A DNA stretch of 64,000 nucleotides from Halorubrum vacuolatum. GTDB lineage: Archaea > Halobacteriota > Halobacteria > Halobacteriales > Haloferacaceae. A model generated the notes under the pieces. It was not told the DNA's origin, made no database searches, and saw only the letters and a program-made list of their open reading frames with translations. Each line of letters begins with the position of its first letter. Position 1 is the first letter of the stretch. Shown here piece by piece: positions 55,629 to 63,806 of the stretch. The stretch spans positions 1-64,000 of the forward strand of contig NZ_FZNQ01000012.1 in NCBI RefSeq assembly GCF_900188065.1, given 5' to 3'. Made by a program: the position numbers and the translations under genes.

Positions 55629-55707
55629 TCAAACCCGAGAGCGGACTCGAGGGCGACCGAGGACGTATCACGCTCCGGTCCCGATAGGATAATAGTCAGA
55701 TCACCGC

Positions 55708-57801
55708 ATGATTCCGATAACAACGACTCGGGTCGCACTCGGCGTGTCACTGTGTTTCCTCGCCGCCTTCGCGTGGCACGTCCTCGACCGCGACGCGTGG
55801 CGGGAGCGCCTGACCGACCGATTCGTTCTCGGCGTTCCGTGGGGAACGCTCGTCACCGTCGCGGTCGTCGTCGGCTTCTATCTGTTCGCACAGAGCGGCT
55901 TTCAGTACCCGGACGCTCCGGTTATCTACGCGTTCATCTCGTGGTCGTATCTCTATCCCACGGGGATCCTCACCGCCGGCATCGCCCACGGGGGTGCCGA
56001 TCACATCGTCTCGAACATGACCGGCACGCTCGTGTTGGCACCCATCGCGGAGTACGTTTGGGGCCACTATCGGGGCGGCTCACGGAAGCGCGCCGCCGAC
56101 TCGCAGGCGGATAACGGCCTCCTCGGCCGGCCCTGGCTGCGCGCGGTCGTCGTCTTCCCGGCGGCCCTGTTCGCGGTCGCTTTCCTCACCGCGGCGTTCT
56201 CGCTCGGTCCGGGTCTCGGGTTCTCCGGCGCGCTCTACGGCATCGTCGGCTTCGCGGTCGTCGCCAGACCGCTCGCGACCGTCGTCGGCGTCGTGGCGAC
56301 CTCCGCGGTCGGGACGATCTTCACCGCGTTCACCTCCCCGCTCGTTCGAGAGACGCTCTCCGTCGGGCCGCCCGCGCCACCGAGTTGGGCGGGGGTCGGC
56401 TTTCAGGCGCACCTGCTCGGGTTTCTCATCGGAGCGCTGCTCGCCATCGCCCTGCTCTCCGCCCGGGGGACGCGGCCACGGATGGATCGCGTCCTCGGCG
56501 GCACCCTCGTCGTCGGCGTCGTCCAGTCCGTCTGGCTGCTGACGGGCGGCGGGGCGGACGAGTTCGTCCTCTATCGGGGCGTGGGGATGACGTTCCTGTT
56601 CGGGCTGACCGTTCTCATCGCGCTCGCGGCCGCCGGAAGCGCCCGGCCCCTGATAGTGCGGGTGCCGCTTCTCGAACCGTCGGTTTCGGGAGCCGGATCC
56701 ACTTCCTCGGAGCCATCGAAGGCGGATGACACCGGGGCGTTCGAATGGGTCACCCAGGACAGTACCGAGGGTGACACCCCAGCCGATGGCTCGAAGTCAA
56801 CGGAACGGCATCCATCCGATACCGCACACGGGAAGCCCCGAAAGCCCCGCGTGCGCCGTGGGATCGCGGCCGCCTGGGTCGTCCTGGTCGTCCTCGCGAG
56901 CGCCCTCGTCGCTGCCGCATCGATCGCCCTCGACGAGCCGGCCGCGATCAGCCTCCTGAGCGCGGCGATCCTCGCGACCCTGCTCTCTTTGCCTGCGATC
57001 CCCGCGATACTCCCGCGACGGCTTCATTCCGGGCCACTCACCCGTCGCGGCGGGGCCGTCCTCGTCATCGTGGGTCTCACCCTGTTGGCCTCGTTACCGA
57101 TGGTCGTCTTCGGGCTGCTGGTCGTCGACGACCCGTCTATCGAGGGCTCGGAGGCGATCGAGATCGGTGACTATTCGGTCGCGTACGTCGACGACGAGCC
57201 CGCGCCGCAGTCGGGCGCCATCGACCTCGGTGAGGGATTCACCGGCGGGACGACGGACGGGGTCATCGTCACGAGCGATGAGCGTGAGATGTGGACGGTC
57301 GACGAACGGCCGGCCGTGCTCGCACACGAGGGCGAAACGACCGTCGTCGTCGGCGGGATCGGCTGGCGTGAGGAGGTGGCCGTCGACCGGGTCGCCTGGG
57401 ATGTCGTCGGCAACGAGACCGCCTACGCGGTCGATCTCGAACACGACGAGGAGGAGATCCGTTCGTACGTCGGTGACGTCATCGACAGCGACTCGCGCGT
57501 CGACGGCCACGCGCTCGCCGTTGCCCCGACGGATGATGGATTCGAAGTGCGTGCGACGCCGACCGAGGGAGCGACCGACGGTGACGCGACGGGCGACGAA
57601 GGCGTGGGTGATGCGGCTGAAGACCCGCTCACCGCGACGGTCCCGGAGCCGGGTGAGGAGGAATCGCTCGGCGATCTACGGATCCGAACGGTCCCAGTCG
57701 ATGGCGACGGGGGAAGCGATCTCGAGGACGAGGACGTCGATGCGCGGCTCGTCGTCGAGGGCTCGGGGAGTACCGTCGTGCTCGCGGAGCGGCGGGCATA
57801 A
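55708..57801 (+). CDS. Rhomboid-family membrane protein with long C-terminal extension
   Basis: A 697-residue protein. The rhomboid core (about 80-260) has H94, H99 and N103 in the HGGADHIVSNM helix, S173 in GFSGALYG and H235 in FQAHLLGFLIG, so the Ser/His catalytic dyad is intact. Further membrane helices follow near 260-310, 395-420 and 445-470. Residues about 475-697 are a soluble, probably extracellular, beta-rich domain with acidic linkers. Most rhomboids are 200-300 residues, so the extension is notable. The domain could recruit substrates or respond to the cell surface. Confidence 0.85.
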   Translation: MIPITTTRVALGVSLCFLAAFAWHVLDRDAWRERLTDRFVLGVPWGTLVTVAVVVGFYLFAQSGFQYPDAPVIYAFISWSYLYPTGILTAGIAHGGADHIVSNMTGTLVLAPIAEYVWGHYRGGSRKRAADSQADNGLLGRPWLRAVVVFPAALFAVAFLTAAFSLGPGLGFSGALYGIVGFAVVARPLATVVGVVATSAVGTIFTAFTSPLVRETLSVGPPAPPSWAGVGFQAHLLGFLIGALLAIALLSARGTRPRMDRVLGGTLVVGVVQSVWLLTGGGADEFVLYRGVGMTFLFGLTVLIALAAAGSARPLIVRVPLLEPSVSGAGSTSSEPSKADDTGAFEWVTQDSTEGDTPADGSKSTERHPSDTAHGKPRKPRVRRGIAAAWVVLVVLASALVAAASIALDEPAAISLLSAAILATLLSLPAIPAILPRRLHSGPLTRRGGAVLVIVGLTLLASLPMVVFGLLVVDDPSIEGSEAIEIGDYSVAYVDDEPAPQSGAIDLGEGFTGGTTDGVIVTSDEREMWTVDERPAVLAHEGETTVVVGGIGWREEVAVDRVAWDVVGNETAYAVDLEHDEEEIRSYVGDVIDSDSRVDGHALAVAPTDDGFEVRATPTEGATDGDATGDEGVGDAAEDPLTATVPEPGEEESLGDLRIRTVPVDGDGGSDLEDEDVDARLVVEGSGSTVVLAERRA

Positions 57802-57879
57802 GTCCTCCACGTAGCCCGGAAGCGACGTCGCTCCCACCGCTCGTTTATTCTTAAGAGGGAGCGGCGAGGAGGGATCCGT

Positions 57880-58278
57880 ATGACCCGATTCGACGCCACA
57901 ACCGAGACGGAGCGGCTGAAGCTCTTCGCGGACGCCGTGACGGCCCATCGCAAGCGGTCGAGCGAGGTGATGACCGTCGACGTCGACCCCGAAAGCGACG
58001 TCACCGACGGCGGTGAGGTGCCGCCATGGATCCAGCTCGCGGGGACGGAGGTCGTGATGGACTGCACGGACGCGGAGCTCGACCGGTTAAAATCGCTCGT
58101 GGACGAGTTCCCGGAGTTCCGGATCGCCGAACTCGAAAGCCCGGAGGACGCGGAGGGGACGAACGCGGTGATCACGGCCCGATCGGACGCCAATCGGGTC
58201 TCGGGATTCATCGAGCGCGCGTTCCGTGAGGTGTATGCACTCGAGGATGACTATCGGGTCTGGGCGACGACCGTTTAA
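57880..58278 (+). CDS. Small hypothetical protein
   Basis: A 132-residue acidic protein. It has an N-terminal helix TERLKLFADAVTAHRK, a central WIQLAGTEVVMDCTDAE strand, the helix ELDRLKSLVDEFPEF and a final VYALEDDYRVWATTV strand. The pattern suggests a small alpha/beta domain. It lies 54 bases before the photolyase gene on the same strand and could be co-transcribed with it. No family is recognised. Confidence 0.7.
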   Translation: MTRFDATTETERLKLFADAVTAHRKRSSEVMTVDVDPESDVTDGGEVPPWIQLAGTEVVMDCTDAELDRLKSLVDEFPEFRIAELESPEDAEGTNAVITARSDANRVSGFIERAFREVYALEDDYRVWATTV

Positions 58279-58332
58279 GCCGGATCGCGAACACGTCGGT
58301 GGATTCAGGACCCTGACGCGCGTACCCGTTTT

Positions 58333-59883
58333 ATGGACCTCTTTTGGCATCGTCGCGACCTCCGCGTCGCCGACAATCTCGGCCTGGCCACGGCCGCAGA
58401 ACGCGGACCGATCGCGTCGGTCTTCGTCTTCGATACGGACGTCCTCGCCCACGCCAGCGACGTTCGCGTTCGCCGGCTGTTAGACGGCCTCGAAGCCCTG
58501 CGGGACGCCTACCGCGACCGTGGAAGCGACCTGCTGCTCGCCCACGGTGACCCCGCCTCGATCCTCCCGGCGCTCGCTGAGGGACTGGATGCCGACCGTG
58601 TCGTCTGGAACCGCGATTACTCGGGACTCGCCCGGGAGCGCGACGCTCGCGTGCGGCGGGCGCTCGCCGAAGCCGGGGTCGAACGGGACGCACACCACGA
58701 CGCGGTGTTACACACACCCGATTCGATCCGGACGAACGCGGGCGACCCGTACTCGGTGTACAGCTACTACTGGAAGAAGTGGCGCGACCGCGAGGTGGAT
58801 GACCCCGTTCCCGCGCCCGACGACGCCGACCTCCTCGATGACAATCGGCTTTCGGACGACCTCCGGGAGGCCGGGCTCCTCGGGCCAAACGACGACCGTG
58901 ACGGAGACGGAAACGACGAGGGCGACGACGACCGTGACGGAGACGGAAACGACGAGGGCGACGACGTCCGTGTCGCCGTCGGCGAGCTGCCGCCGATGGA
59001 GGTGCTGGGCTTCGGGGAACCCGACGTCGAACTGCAGCCCGCCGGGACGCACGCCGCACGCGAGCGGCTCGACGCGTTCCTCTCGGAGGCCGTCTTCAGT
59101 TACGTCGACGACCGCGACTATCCGATCCGGGAGGGAACCTCACGGCTCTCGGCCGCGTTTAAATACGGCGAGATCGGGCCACGGGAGGTGTACGCCGAGA
59201 CGGAACGGGCGAGGGAGGCCGCGACGGACCGGCCCGAGCCGAAGGCCGAAGCGAGCGTCGAGGAGTTCCAAGCGCAACTCGCCTGGCGGGAGTTCTACAC
59301 GCAGGTGCTCTTTCACAACCCCGAGGTCGTCACGGAGAACTACAAGACCTACGAGGAGCCGATCGACTGGCGCGATGACCCCGAGGAGATCGAGGCGTGG
59401 AAGCGAGGCGAGACGGGCTATCCGATCGTCGACGCCGGGATGCGTCAACTCCTGGCGGAGGGATACATGCACAACCGCGTTCGGATGATCGTTGCCTCCT
59501 TCCTCACGAAGGATCTCCTCGCCGACTGGCGACACGGCTACGCGCACTTCCGCGACCGGCTCGCGGACCACGACACCGCGAACGACAACGGCGGCTGGCA
59601 GTGGGCCGCCTCGACCGGGACCGACGCCCAGCCGTACTTCCGGATCTTCAACCCGATGACGCAGGGCGAACGCTACGATCCCGATGCCGAGTACATCACG
59701 ACGTACGTCCCCGAACTCCGTGGCGTCGAACCCGACCTCATCCACGAGTGGCCCGACCTGCTGGCCGTCCAGCGAGCCAACGCCGCCCCCGAGTATCCCG
59801 ACCCGATCGTCGATCACGCCGAGCGGCGCGAACGGGCGCTCGCGATGTATAAACGGGCGCGTGGTGAGGATCCCGACGCGTAG
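58333..59883 (+). CDS. phr: Deoxyribodipyrimidine photolyase (CPD photolyase)
   Basis: A 516-residue light-driven DNA repair enzyme. The start MDLFWHRRDLRVADNLGL, the body block LAWREFYTQVLFHNP and the FAD-binding end HDTANDNGGWQWAAS are typical of class I photolyases. The antenna domain region around residues 90-115 (VVWNRDYSGLARERDARV) is conserved. An acidic insertion near 186-210 contains a duplicated 12-residue unit between the antenna and catalytic domains. It complements the DASH protein encoded 4 kb upstream. Confidence 0.95.
   Translation: MDLFWHRRDLRVADNLGLATAAERGPIASVFVFDTDVLAHASDVRVRRLLDGLEALRDAYRDRGSDLLLAHGDPASILPALAEGLDADRVVWNRDYSGLARERDARVRRALAEAGVERDAHHDAVLHTPDSIRTNAGDPYSVYSYYWKKWRDREVDDPVPAPDDADLLDDNRLSDDLREAGLLGPNDDRDGDGNDEGDDDRDGDGNDEGDDVRVAVGELPPMEVLGFGEPDVELQPAGTHAARERLDAFLSEAVFSYVDDRDYPIREGTSRLSAAFKYGEIGPREVYAETERAREAATDRPEPKAEASVEEFQAQLAWREFYTQVLFHNPEVVTENYKTYEEPIDWRDDPEEIEAWKRGETGYPIVDAGMRQLLAEGYMHNRVRMIVASFLTKDLLADWRHGYAHFRDRLADHDTANDNGGWQWAASTGTDAQPYFRIFNPMTQGERYDPDAEYITTYVPELRGVEPDLIHEWPDLLAVQRANAAPEYPDPIVDHAERRERALAMYKRARGEDPDA
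58891..58962 (+). repeat. 36-base tandem duplication in the photolyase gene
   Basis: Two identical copies of a 36-base unit encode DDRDGDGNDEGD twice in the interdomain linker. The identity at DNA level suggests recent expansion. Confidence 0.75.
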
Positions 59884-59982
59884 ACCGGGCGCGTGGTGAG
59901 GAACCAAATGATCCTCCCGACGCGTAGCGCTCCGTACTGCGTGGGGGAAGCGCCTTATCCACGGCAGCCATAGCGCCGATCG

Positions 59983-60657
59983 ATGGACATCGACGTGTTG
60001 CTGTACGACGGCTTCGATGAGATCGACGGCATCGCGCCGTACGAGGTGTTCGACTACGCGCTGACGTACGCGGCCGAGGAGGCCGCAGCCGACGCCGACG
60101 ACGAGCCGGAGCCGGTCGGACGCGTGCGCTACGTGACGCACTCGGCGCGTGAGACCGTAACGGCGAGCCATGGCACGCGGGTCGGGATCGACGGGACGCT
60201 CCCCGATCCCGAGTCGACGGACGCCCCCGACCTGCTCGTCGTTCCCGGCGGGGGCTGGAACGCCCGCGATGAGGAGGCCAGCGCGTGGGCGGAGGCACAA
60301 CGCGGTGACATCCCGCGGGCGCTCGCGGCCTACCACGATGCCGGTGTCCGGATCGCCACCGTCTGCACCGGATCGATGCTGCTCGCGACGGCGGGGATCA
60401 CCGACGGCCGGCGGACGATCACCCACGCCGGCGCCGTGGAGGAGCTTCGAGAGTCGGGGGCGAACGTCGTTGAGGCGCGCGTCGTCGACGACGGCGACCT
60501 CGTCACCGCCGGCGGGGTGACCTCGGGGATCGACCTCGCGTTATATCTCGTCGAACTGGAGCTGGGCGAGACCGTGGCGGATCGGGTCGCGACCGTGTTG
60601 GAACACGAGCGTCGGGGTGGGATCGCCCGTCGGTCAGATGAAAAACCGGGTGTATAA
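59983..60657 (+). CDS. DJ-1/PfpI-family protein
   Basis: A 224-residue class I glutamine amidotransferase-like protein of the DJ-1/PfpI group. The nucleophile elbow is ATVCTGSMLLATAG, with the LLVVPGGGWNARDEE loop before it and TITHAGAVEELRESG after. Such proteins act as hydrolases, glyoxalases or regulators. An insertion of acidic residues (about 25-45, EEAAADADDEPEPVG) between the first strands is a halophilic feature. Its 3' end overlaps a small ORF on the other strand by 24 bases. Confidence 0.9.
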   Translation: MDIDVLLYDGFDEIDGIAPYEVFDYALTYAAEEAAADADDEPEPVGRVRYVTHSARETVTASHGTRVGIDGTLPDPESTDAPDLLVVPGGGWNARDEEASAWAEAQRGDIPRALAAYHDAGVRIATVCTGSMLLATAGITDGRRTITHAGAVEELRESGANVVEARVVDDGDLVTAGGVTSGIDLALYLVELELGETVADRVATVLEHERRGGIARRSDEKPGV

Positions 60658-60765
60658 AAGCAGCAGTACCGAGACGACGCTCACGAGCAGGATCCAGCCG
60701 ACGATGATGATCCCGACCTGTCGCATCGTCATCTCTTCGCCGCTGAGGATCTCACCGATACCCAT
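60634..60765 (-). CDS. 43-residue small membrane protein
   Basis: A short minus-strand ORF from ATG 60763-60765 to TGA 60634-60636. It encodes MGIGEILSGEEMTMRQVG, then one hydrophobic helix (IIIVGWILLVSVVSVLLLLY) and TRFFI at the C-terminus. A very good TATA-like box (60787-60797) lies 26 bases before the ATG, and the codon bias fits. The last 24 bases overlap the convergent DJ-1 gene. It is a plausible single-helix membrane peptide; the function is unknown. Confidence 0.65.
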   Translation of the reverse strand: MGIGEILSGEEMTMRQVGIIIVGWILLVSVVSVLLLLYTRFFI

Positions 60766-60786
60766 GACCTCGCCCACGGCACCCCA

Positions 60787-60797
60787 TTATATAAAAG
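60787..60797 (-). promoter_or_regulatory. TATA-like box for the 43-residue membrane protein
   Basis: CTTTTATATAA on the minus strand is centred 26 bases before the ATG at 60765. It is among the strongest TATA-like elements in the window. Confidence 0.6.
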
Positions 60798-60837
60798 ATC
60801 GGCTCTGCGTGTCGGGTTGCTGAGAGCGGGCGGGACG

Positions 60838-61239
60838 TCACCCCTCGACGGTGATCACCGTACAGTCCAGTTTCTCCCGCAGGTAGCCGTCGATATCGGG
60901 GTCCGAGAGGAGCTTCTGGACCATCCGCCGCCAGCGCCCCGCCTGCTTCGACCCGATGACGACGACATCGGCTCCCTCGGCGGCGACCTCCTCTAAGATC
61001 GTCTCCTCGACGAGGAATCCCCGCCTGACGACGTAACGAGCGCGGTCGAGTCGCCCAAGTCGCCGTTCGATTGACTGTTTGAGCTCCGTTCGGGTGACAT
61101 GGCGGCTGTTCTGATAGAGGTCAACGTGCAGGATGGTGAGGTCGGCGTCGCGTTCCTCGGCCACCCGGACCGCCTCTCGGAGCGTCGCCTCCGAGTGGCT
61201 CGACGGCGGATATCGAACGGGAACCACGACCAACGTCAT
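60838..61239 (-). CDS. Universal stress protein-like (UspA family)
   Basis: A 133-residue USP fold protein with MTLVVVPVRYPPSSHSEATL at the start, the ADLTILHVDL strand, GADVVVIGSKQAGRWRRM and a final LDCTVITVEG. The nucleotide loop GSKQAGRW lacks the G-x9-G-S/T part, so ATP binding is uncertain. The TATA-like box at 61261-61269 lies 26 bases before its ATG. It is a single gene between a small membrane ORF and the aspartoacylase-type gene. Confidence 0.85.
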   Translation of the reverse strand: MTLVVVPVRYPPSSHSEATLREAVRVAEERDADLTILHVDLYQNSRHVTRTELKQSIERRLGRLDRARYVVRRGFLVEETILEEVAAEGADVVVIGSKQAGRWRRMVQKLLSDPDIDGYLREKLDCTVITVEG

Positions 61240-61260
61240 AATAAATGGGTCGGCCCCTCA

Positions 61261-61269
61261 ATATAAATA
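61261..61269 (-). promoter_or_regulatory. TATA-like box for the universal stress gene at 60838
   Basis: TATTTATAT on the minus strand is centred 26 bases before the ATG at 61239. Confidence 0.55.
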
Positions 61270-61318
61270 CGCTGTCGGTTCGACCGCGACCGCGACGACC
61301 GGCTGGTCACGGATCGCA

Positions 61319-62344
61319 TCAGATCGCGTCTTCGTCGGACGGCGACTGGTCGCTCGCGAGGGCCCGCCGCGTCGCCTCGTCGACCTCGACGAGGTGACAG
61401 AGGGGATTGCCGGGGTAGACGACCGGGTTCTCCAGCACGCCGATGAGCAGCCCGGTGAAGGGCGCCTCAACGCCAAACGGTTCCTCTTTGAACGGGTTGG
61501 TGATCGTCGCGATCCGGTCGCCCTCGTTAACGAGCGACCCGCTCTCGTAGTGGGTATCGACGATGCCGCCCACGTCGGCACGGAGCCACGTCTTCTCACC
61601 GGGTTCCGAGACGATGGTCCGCCAGCCGGGCCAGCGGACCGTCGTCGACGTCAGCATTTCGTACTCCGCGAAGACGGAGCGGACGCCCGCCAGCGCGTCG
61701 TCGATGAGCTCACGTTGGAACCGGTGGGCCTCGCCCATCTCGATCGTGATGGTGGGGATCCCGTCCGCGGTCGCCTCGCCGCGGAGCGTCCCGGTCGGAC
61801 CGGGGCTGTCGAGGATCACGCTCGAGCCGAACGCCAACGCCAGCCGATGGACGCCCACGTCCGTCATGTCGCCACGGACGTGGAGCATGTTCGTCCGGCC
61901 GCGGGTGGAGGTGTGAAAGTCGAGGCCGAAATCACATGGCGCGATGAAGTTCGAGTAGATCCGGTGAGCCATCCGCTTCGAACTCGTCGAGCCCGCTTTC
62001 CCCGGAAACGATCGGTTGAGATCCCGATCGTAGACGGGGAGATAGCGCTGTTGGGCGAGGAAGCCGGGGACGTTGAGCACGGGCAGACAGACGAGGGTAC
62101 CCGCGAGTTCGGAGAGATCCCACTCGTGGGCGACCTCGCGGACGACCTCGATGCCGTTGAGTTCGTCGCCGTGGGCGGCCGCGGAAAGGAACGCCGTCGG
62201 TCCGTCGTGCTCGCCGTTCACGATCGTCACCGGGATCCGCACCGGGTCGCCGAGGTAGGTCTCGCTGATTCCGTACCGGATGTTCTGGGTCTCACCCGGC
62301 GCGACCGCGCCGCCGTTGTAGGTGAAGACCCCGTCATCGCTCAT
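61319..62344 (-). CDS. Succinylglutamate desuccinylase/aspartoacylase-family zinc hydrolase
   Basis: A 341-residue zinc carboxypeptidase-fold amidohydrolase. Zinc ligands H58 and E61 occur in AAHGDELNG and H144 in LDFHTSTRG. The N-terminal FTYNGGAVAPGETQ and C-terminal biotinyl-like beta barrel (about 230-330, ending VVYPGNPLCHLVEVDEAT) match the AstE/AspA group. Such enzymes remove acyl groups from amino acids; some are predicted partners of RimK-type ligases. The start at 62344 (MSDDGVF) is preceded by a TATA-like box. Confidence 0.88.
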   Translation of the reverse strand: MSDDGVFTYNGGAVAPGETQNIRYGISETYLGDPVRIPVTIVNGEHDGPTAFLSAAAHGDELNGIEVVREVAHEWDLSELAGTLVCLPVLNVPGFLAQQRYLPVYDRDLNRSFPGKAGSTSSKRMAHRIYSNFIAPCDFGLDFHTSTRGRTNMLHVRGDMTDVGVHRLALAFGSSVILDSPGPTGTLRGEATADGIPTITIEMGEAHRFQRELIDDALAGVRSVFAEYEMLTSTTVRWPGWRTIVSEPGEKTWLRADVGGIVDTHYESGSLVNEGDRIATITNPFKEEPFGVEAPFTGLLIGVLENPVVYPGNPLCHLVEVDEATRRALASDQSPSDEDAI

Positions 62345-62368
62345 GTTCCACCGGAACCGGGGGTTGGG

Positions 62369-62377
62369 TATATATAT
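62369..62377 (-). promoter_or_regulatory. TATA-like box for the aspartoacylase-family gene
   Basis: ATATATATA on the minus strand is centred about 29 bases before the ATG at 62344. Confidence 0.5.
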
Positions 62378-62575
62378 GACGGCCGTGACAGCGGTACACA
62401 TGATCGATCGGGAGGAACCTGATCCGCACGCAGCCGCGTGACGGCCGCGTCGGCCCGACGGTAGCGACCGTGCTGAGGAAGGCGAGCGCTCACGAACCGT
62501 CGGACGATCCCGCCGCCCTTATAAGTAAAGACGGCTGTATTCCCGCGTATCACCGATTTCGGGCTACGGGTTCGG

Positions 62576-63373
62576 ATGGCGGTCGTGGGATCGCTCCTGG
62601 CGGCGTTGTACTTCGCCGTCGGCATCGTCGGGCTCGCCGTGTTGGGCACCGGCGCGTGGCCGATCGTGGCGCTCTTGCTCCTTACGTTCCCCGTGCTCCA
62701 GTATAAGTTCGGAACGTGGATGGCGACGCGGAAGGCCGAGGAGATGCCGAACGAGGGGGGATACGCCGAGATCCACCGGATGACCGAGTCGCTGGCGCGA
62801 GATATGGGCATCCCGAAACCACGGCTGATGGTGATGTCAATGGGCGTCCCGAACGCGTACGCGACCGGCCGGAAGGGCGACGGCGTCGTCGTCGTGAGCG
62901 AGGAACTGATCCGCCTGCTGCGGCGGGACGAACTGGAGGGCGTGATCGCTCACGAACTCGCACACATCAAAAACCGGGACGTGTTGATGATGACCGTCGG
63001 CAGCTCCATCGGGATGATGGTCGGCTGGGCGGTCTACTTCGTCTACGTCTTCGTCGGCGAGGACAACCCGGGCGGCTTCCTCGTCGGCTGGGCGCTCTCG
63101 ATCGTCGCCCAGATGCTCGTCACCGTCCTCGTGATGGCGATCTCACGCTACCGCGAGTACGTCGCCGATGACGACGCACGCCGGCACATTGGAGGCGGCG
63201 ATCCCCTCGCACGGGCGCTCGAAAAGATCTCCTCGGGATCGGAGGGCCGCGACTCCGCCGTCGATGACGCCACCGCCGCCCTCTGTATCTTCAACAGCGA
63301 GCGCGGGCTGCTCGCGTCCGCCTTTGCGACCCACCCGCCGACGGAGAAGCGGATCGAGCGGCTGCGGAGCTGA
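62576..63373 (+). CDS. htpX: HtpX-family membrane zinc metalloprotease
   Basis: A 265-residue membrane protease for quality control. The zinc motif HELAH lies at H126, E127, H130 in IAHELAHIKNRD. The third ligand is in YREYVADDDA. Two N-terminal and two central hydrophobic segments are present, the latter after the zinc motif (about 145-185). The end ATHPPTEKRIERL matches HtpX. A TATA-like cccttataag at 62517-62526 lies 50-60 bases before this ATG, implying a short leader or an alternative start. Confidence 0.92.
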   Translation: MAVVGSLLAALYFAVGIVGLAVLGTGAWPIVALLLLTFPVLQYKFGTWMATRKAEEMPNEGGYAEIHRMTESLARDMGIPKPRLMVMSMGVPNAYATGRKGDGVVVVSEELIRLLRRDELEGVIAHELAHIKNRDVLMMTVGSSIGMMVGWAVYFVYVFVGEDNPGGFLVGWALSIVAQMLVTVLVMAISRYREYVADDDARRHIGGGDPLARALEKISSGSEGRDSAVDDATAALCIFNSERGLLASAFATHPPTEKRIERLRS

Positions 63374-63402
63374 TCGGTTCACTGGAGGCTGCTGGGAACA
63401 GC

Positions 63403-63699
63403 CTACAGCCGTTCACCGCATCCGCGACACTGCCGCACGCCGGGCAGGTTCTGTTTCTCACAGAACGGACAGCGACGGGCGCCCGGATGCGACGCGGTCG
63501 CCGTCGCGAGCACGTCGGCCGCGGAGGGCGCGGGCTGTTCATCGAGAACGCCACGGGCGACCATCACGTCGATCAGCCGATCGTCGCGCAGCCACATCAG
63601 GAACCGCCAAAAGCCGAGGAACAGCAGCGTCGGGCCGACCATCGCGACGCCGGCGACGAACAGCCGAAAGGCGATCTCCGCCGTCGAGAGTTCGGCCAT
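63403..63699 (-). CDS. Small membrane protein with C-terminal zinc ribbon
   Basis: A 98-residue protein with two hydrophobic helices (about 8-30 and 25-37, FVAGVAMVGPTLLFLGFWRFLMW region) and a C-terminal zinc ribbon CPFCEKQ plus CRGCGERL. It is convergent with htpX, 29 bases apart. This helix-plus-zinc-ribbon design is the mirror of the protein at 2408-2716. The function is unknown. Confidence 0.75.
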   Translation of the reverse strand: MAELSTAEIAFRLFVAGVAMVGPTLLFLGFWRFLMWLRDDRLIDVMVARGVLDEQPAPSAADVLATATASHPGARRCPFCEKQNLPGVRQCRGCGERL

Positions 63700-63806
63700 A
63701 TGTGTGTTATGTGACTCAGTGACAAAGTTCGTTTCGCCGAACGGTTATCGATGATCCGCAAGCCACAGGCGACCGCCGACAAGTCGCGCACGACCGCCGA
63801 CAAACG

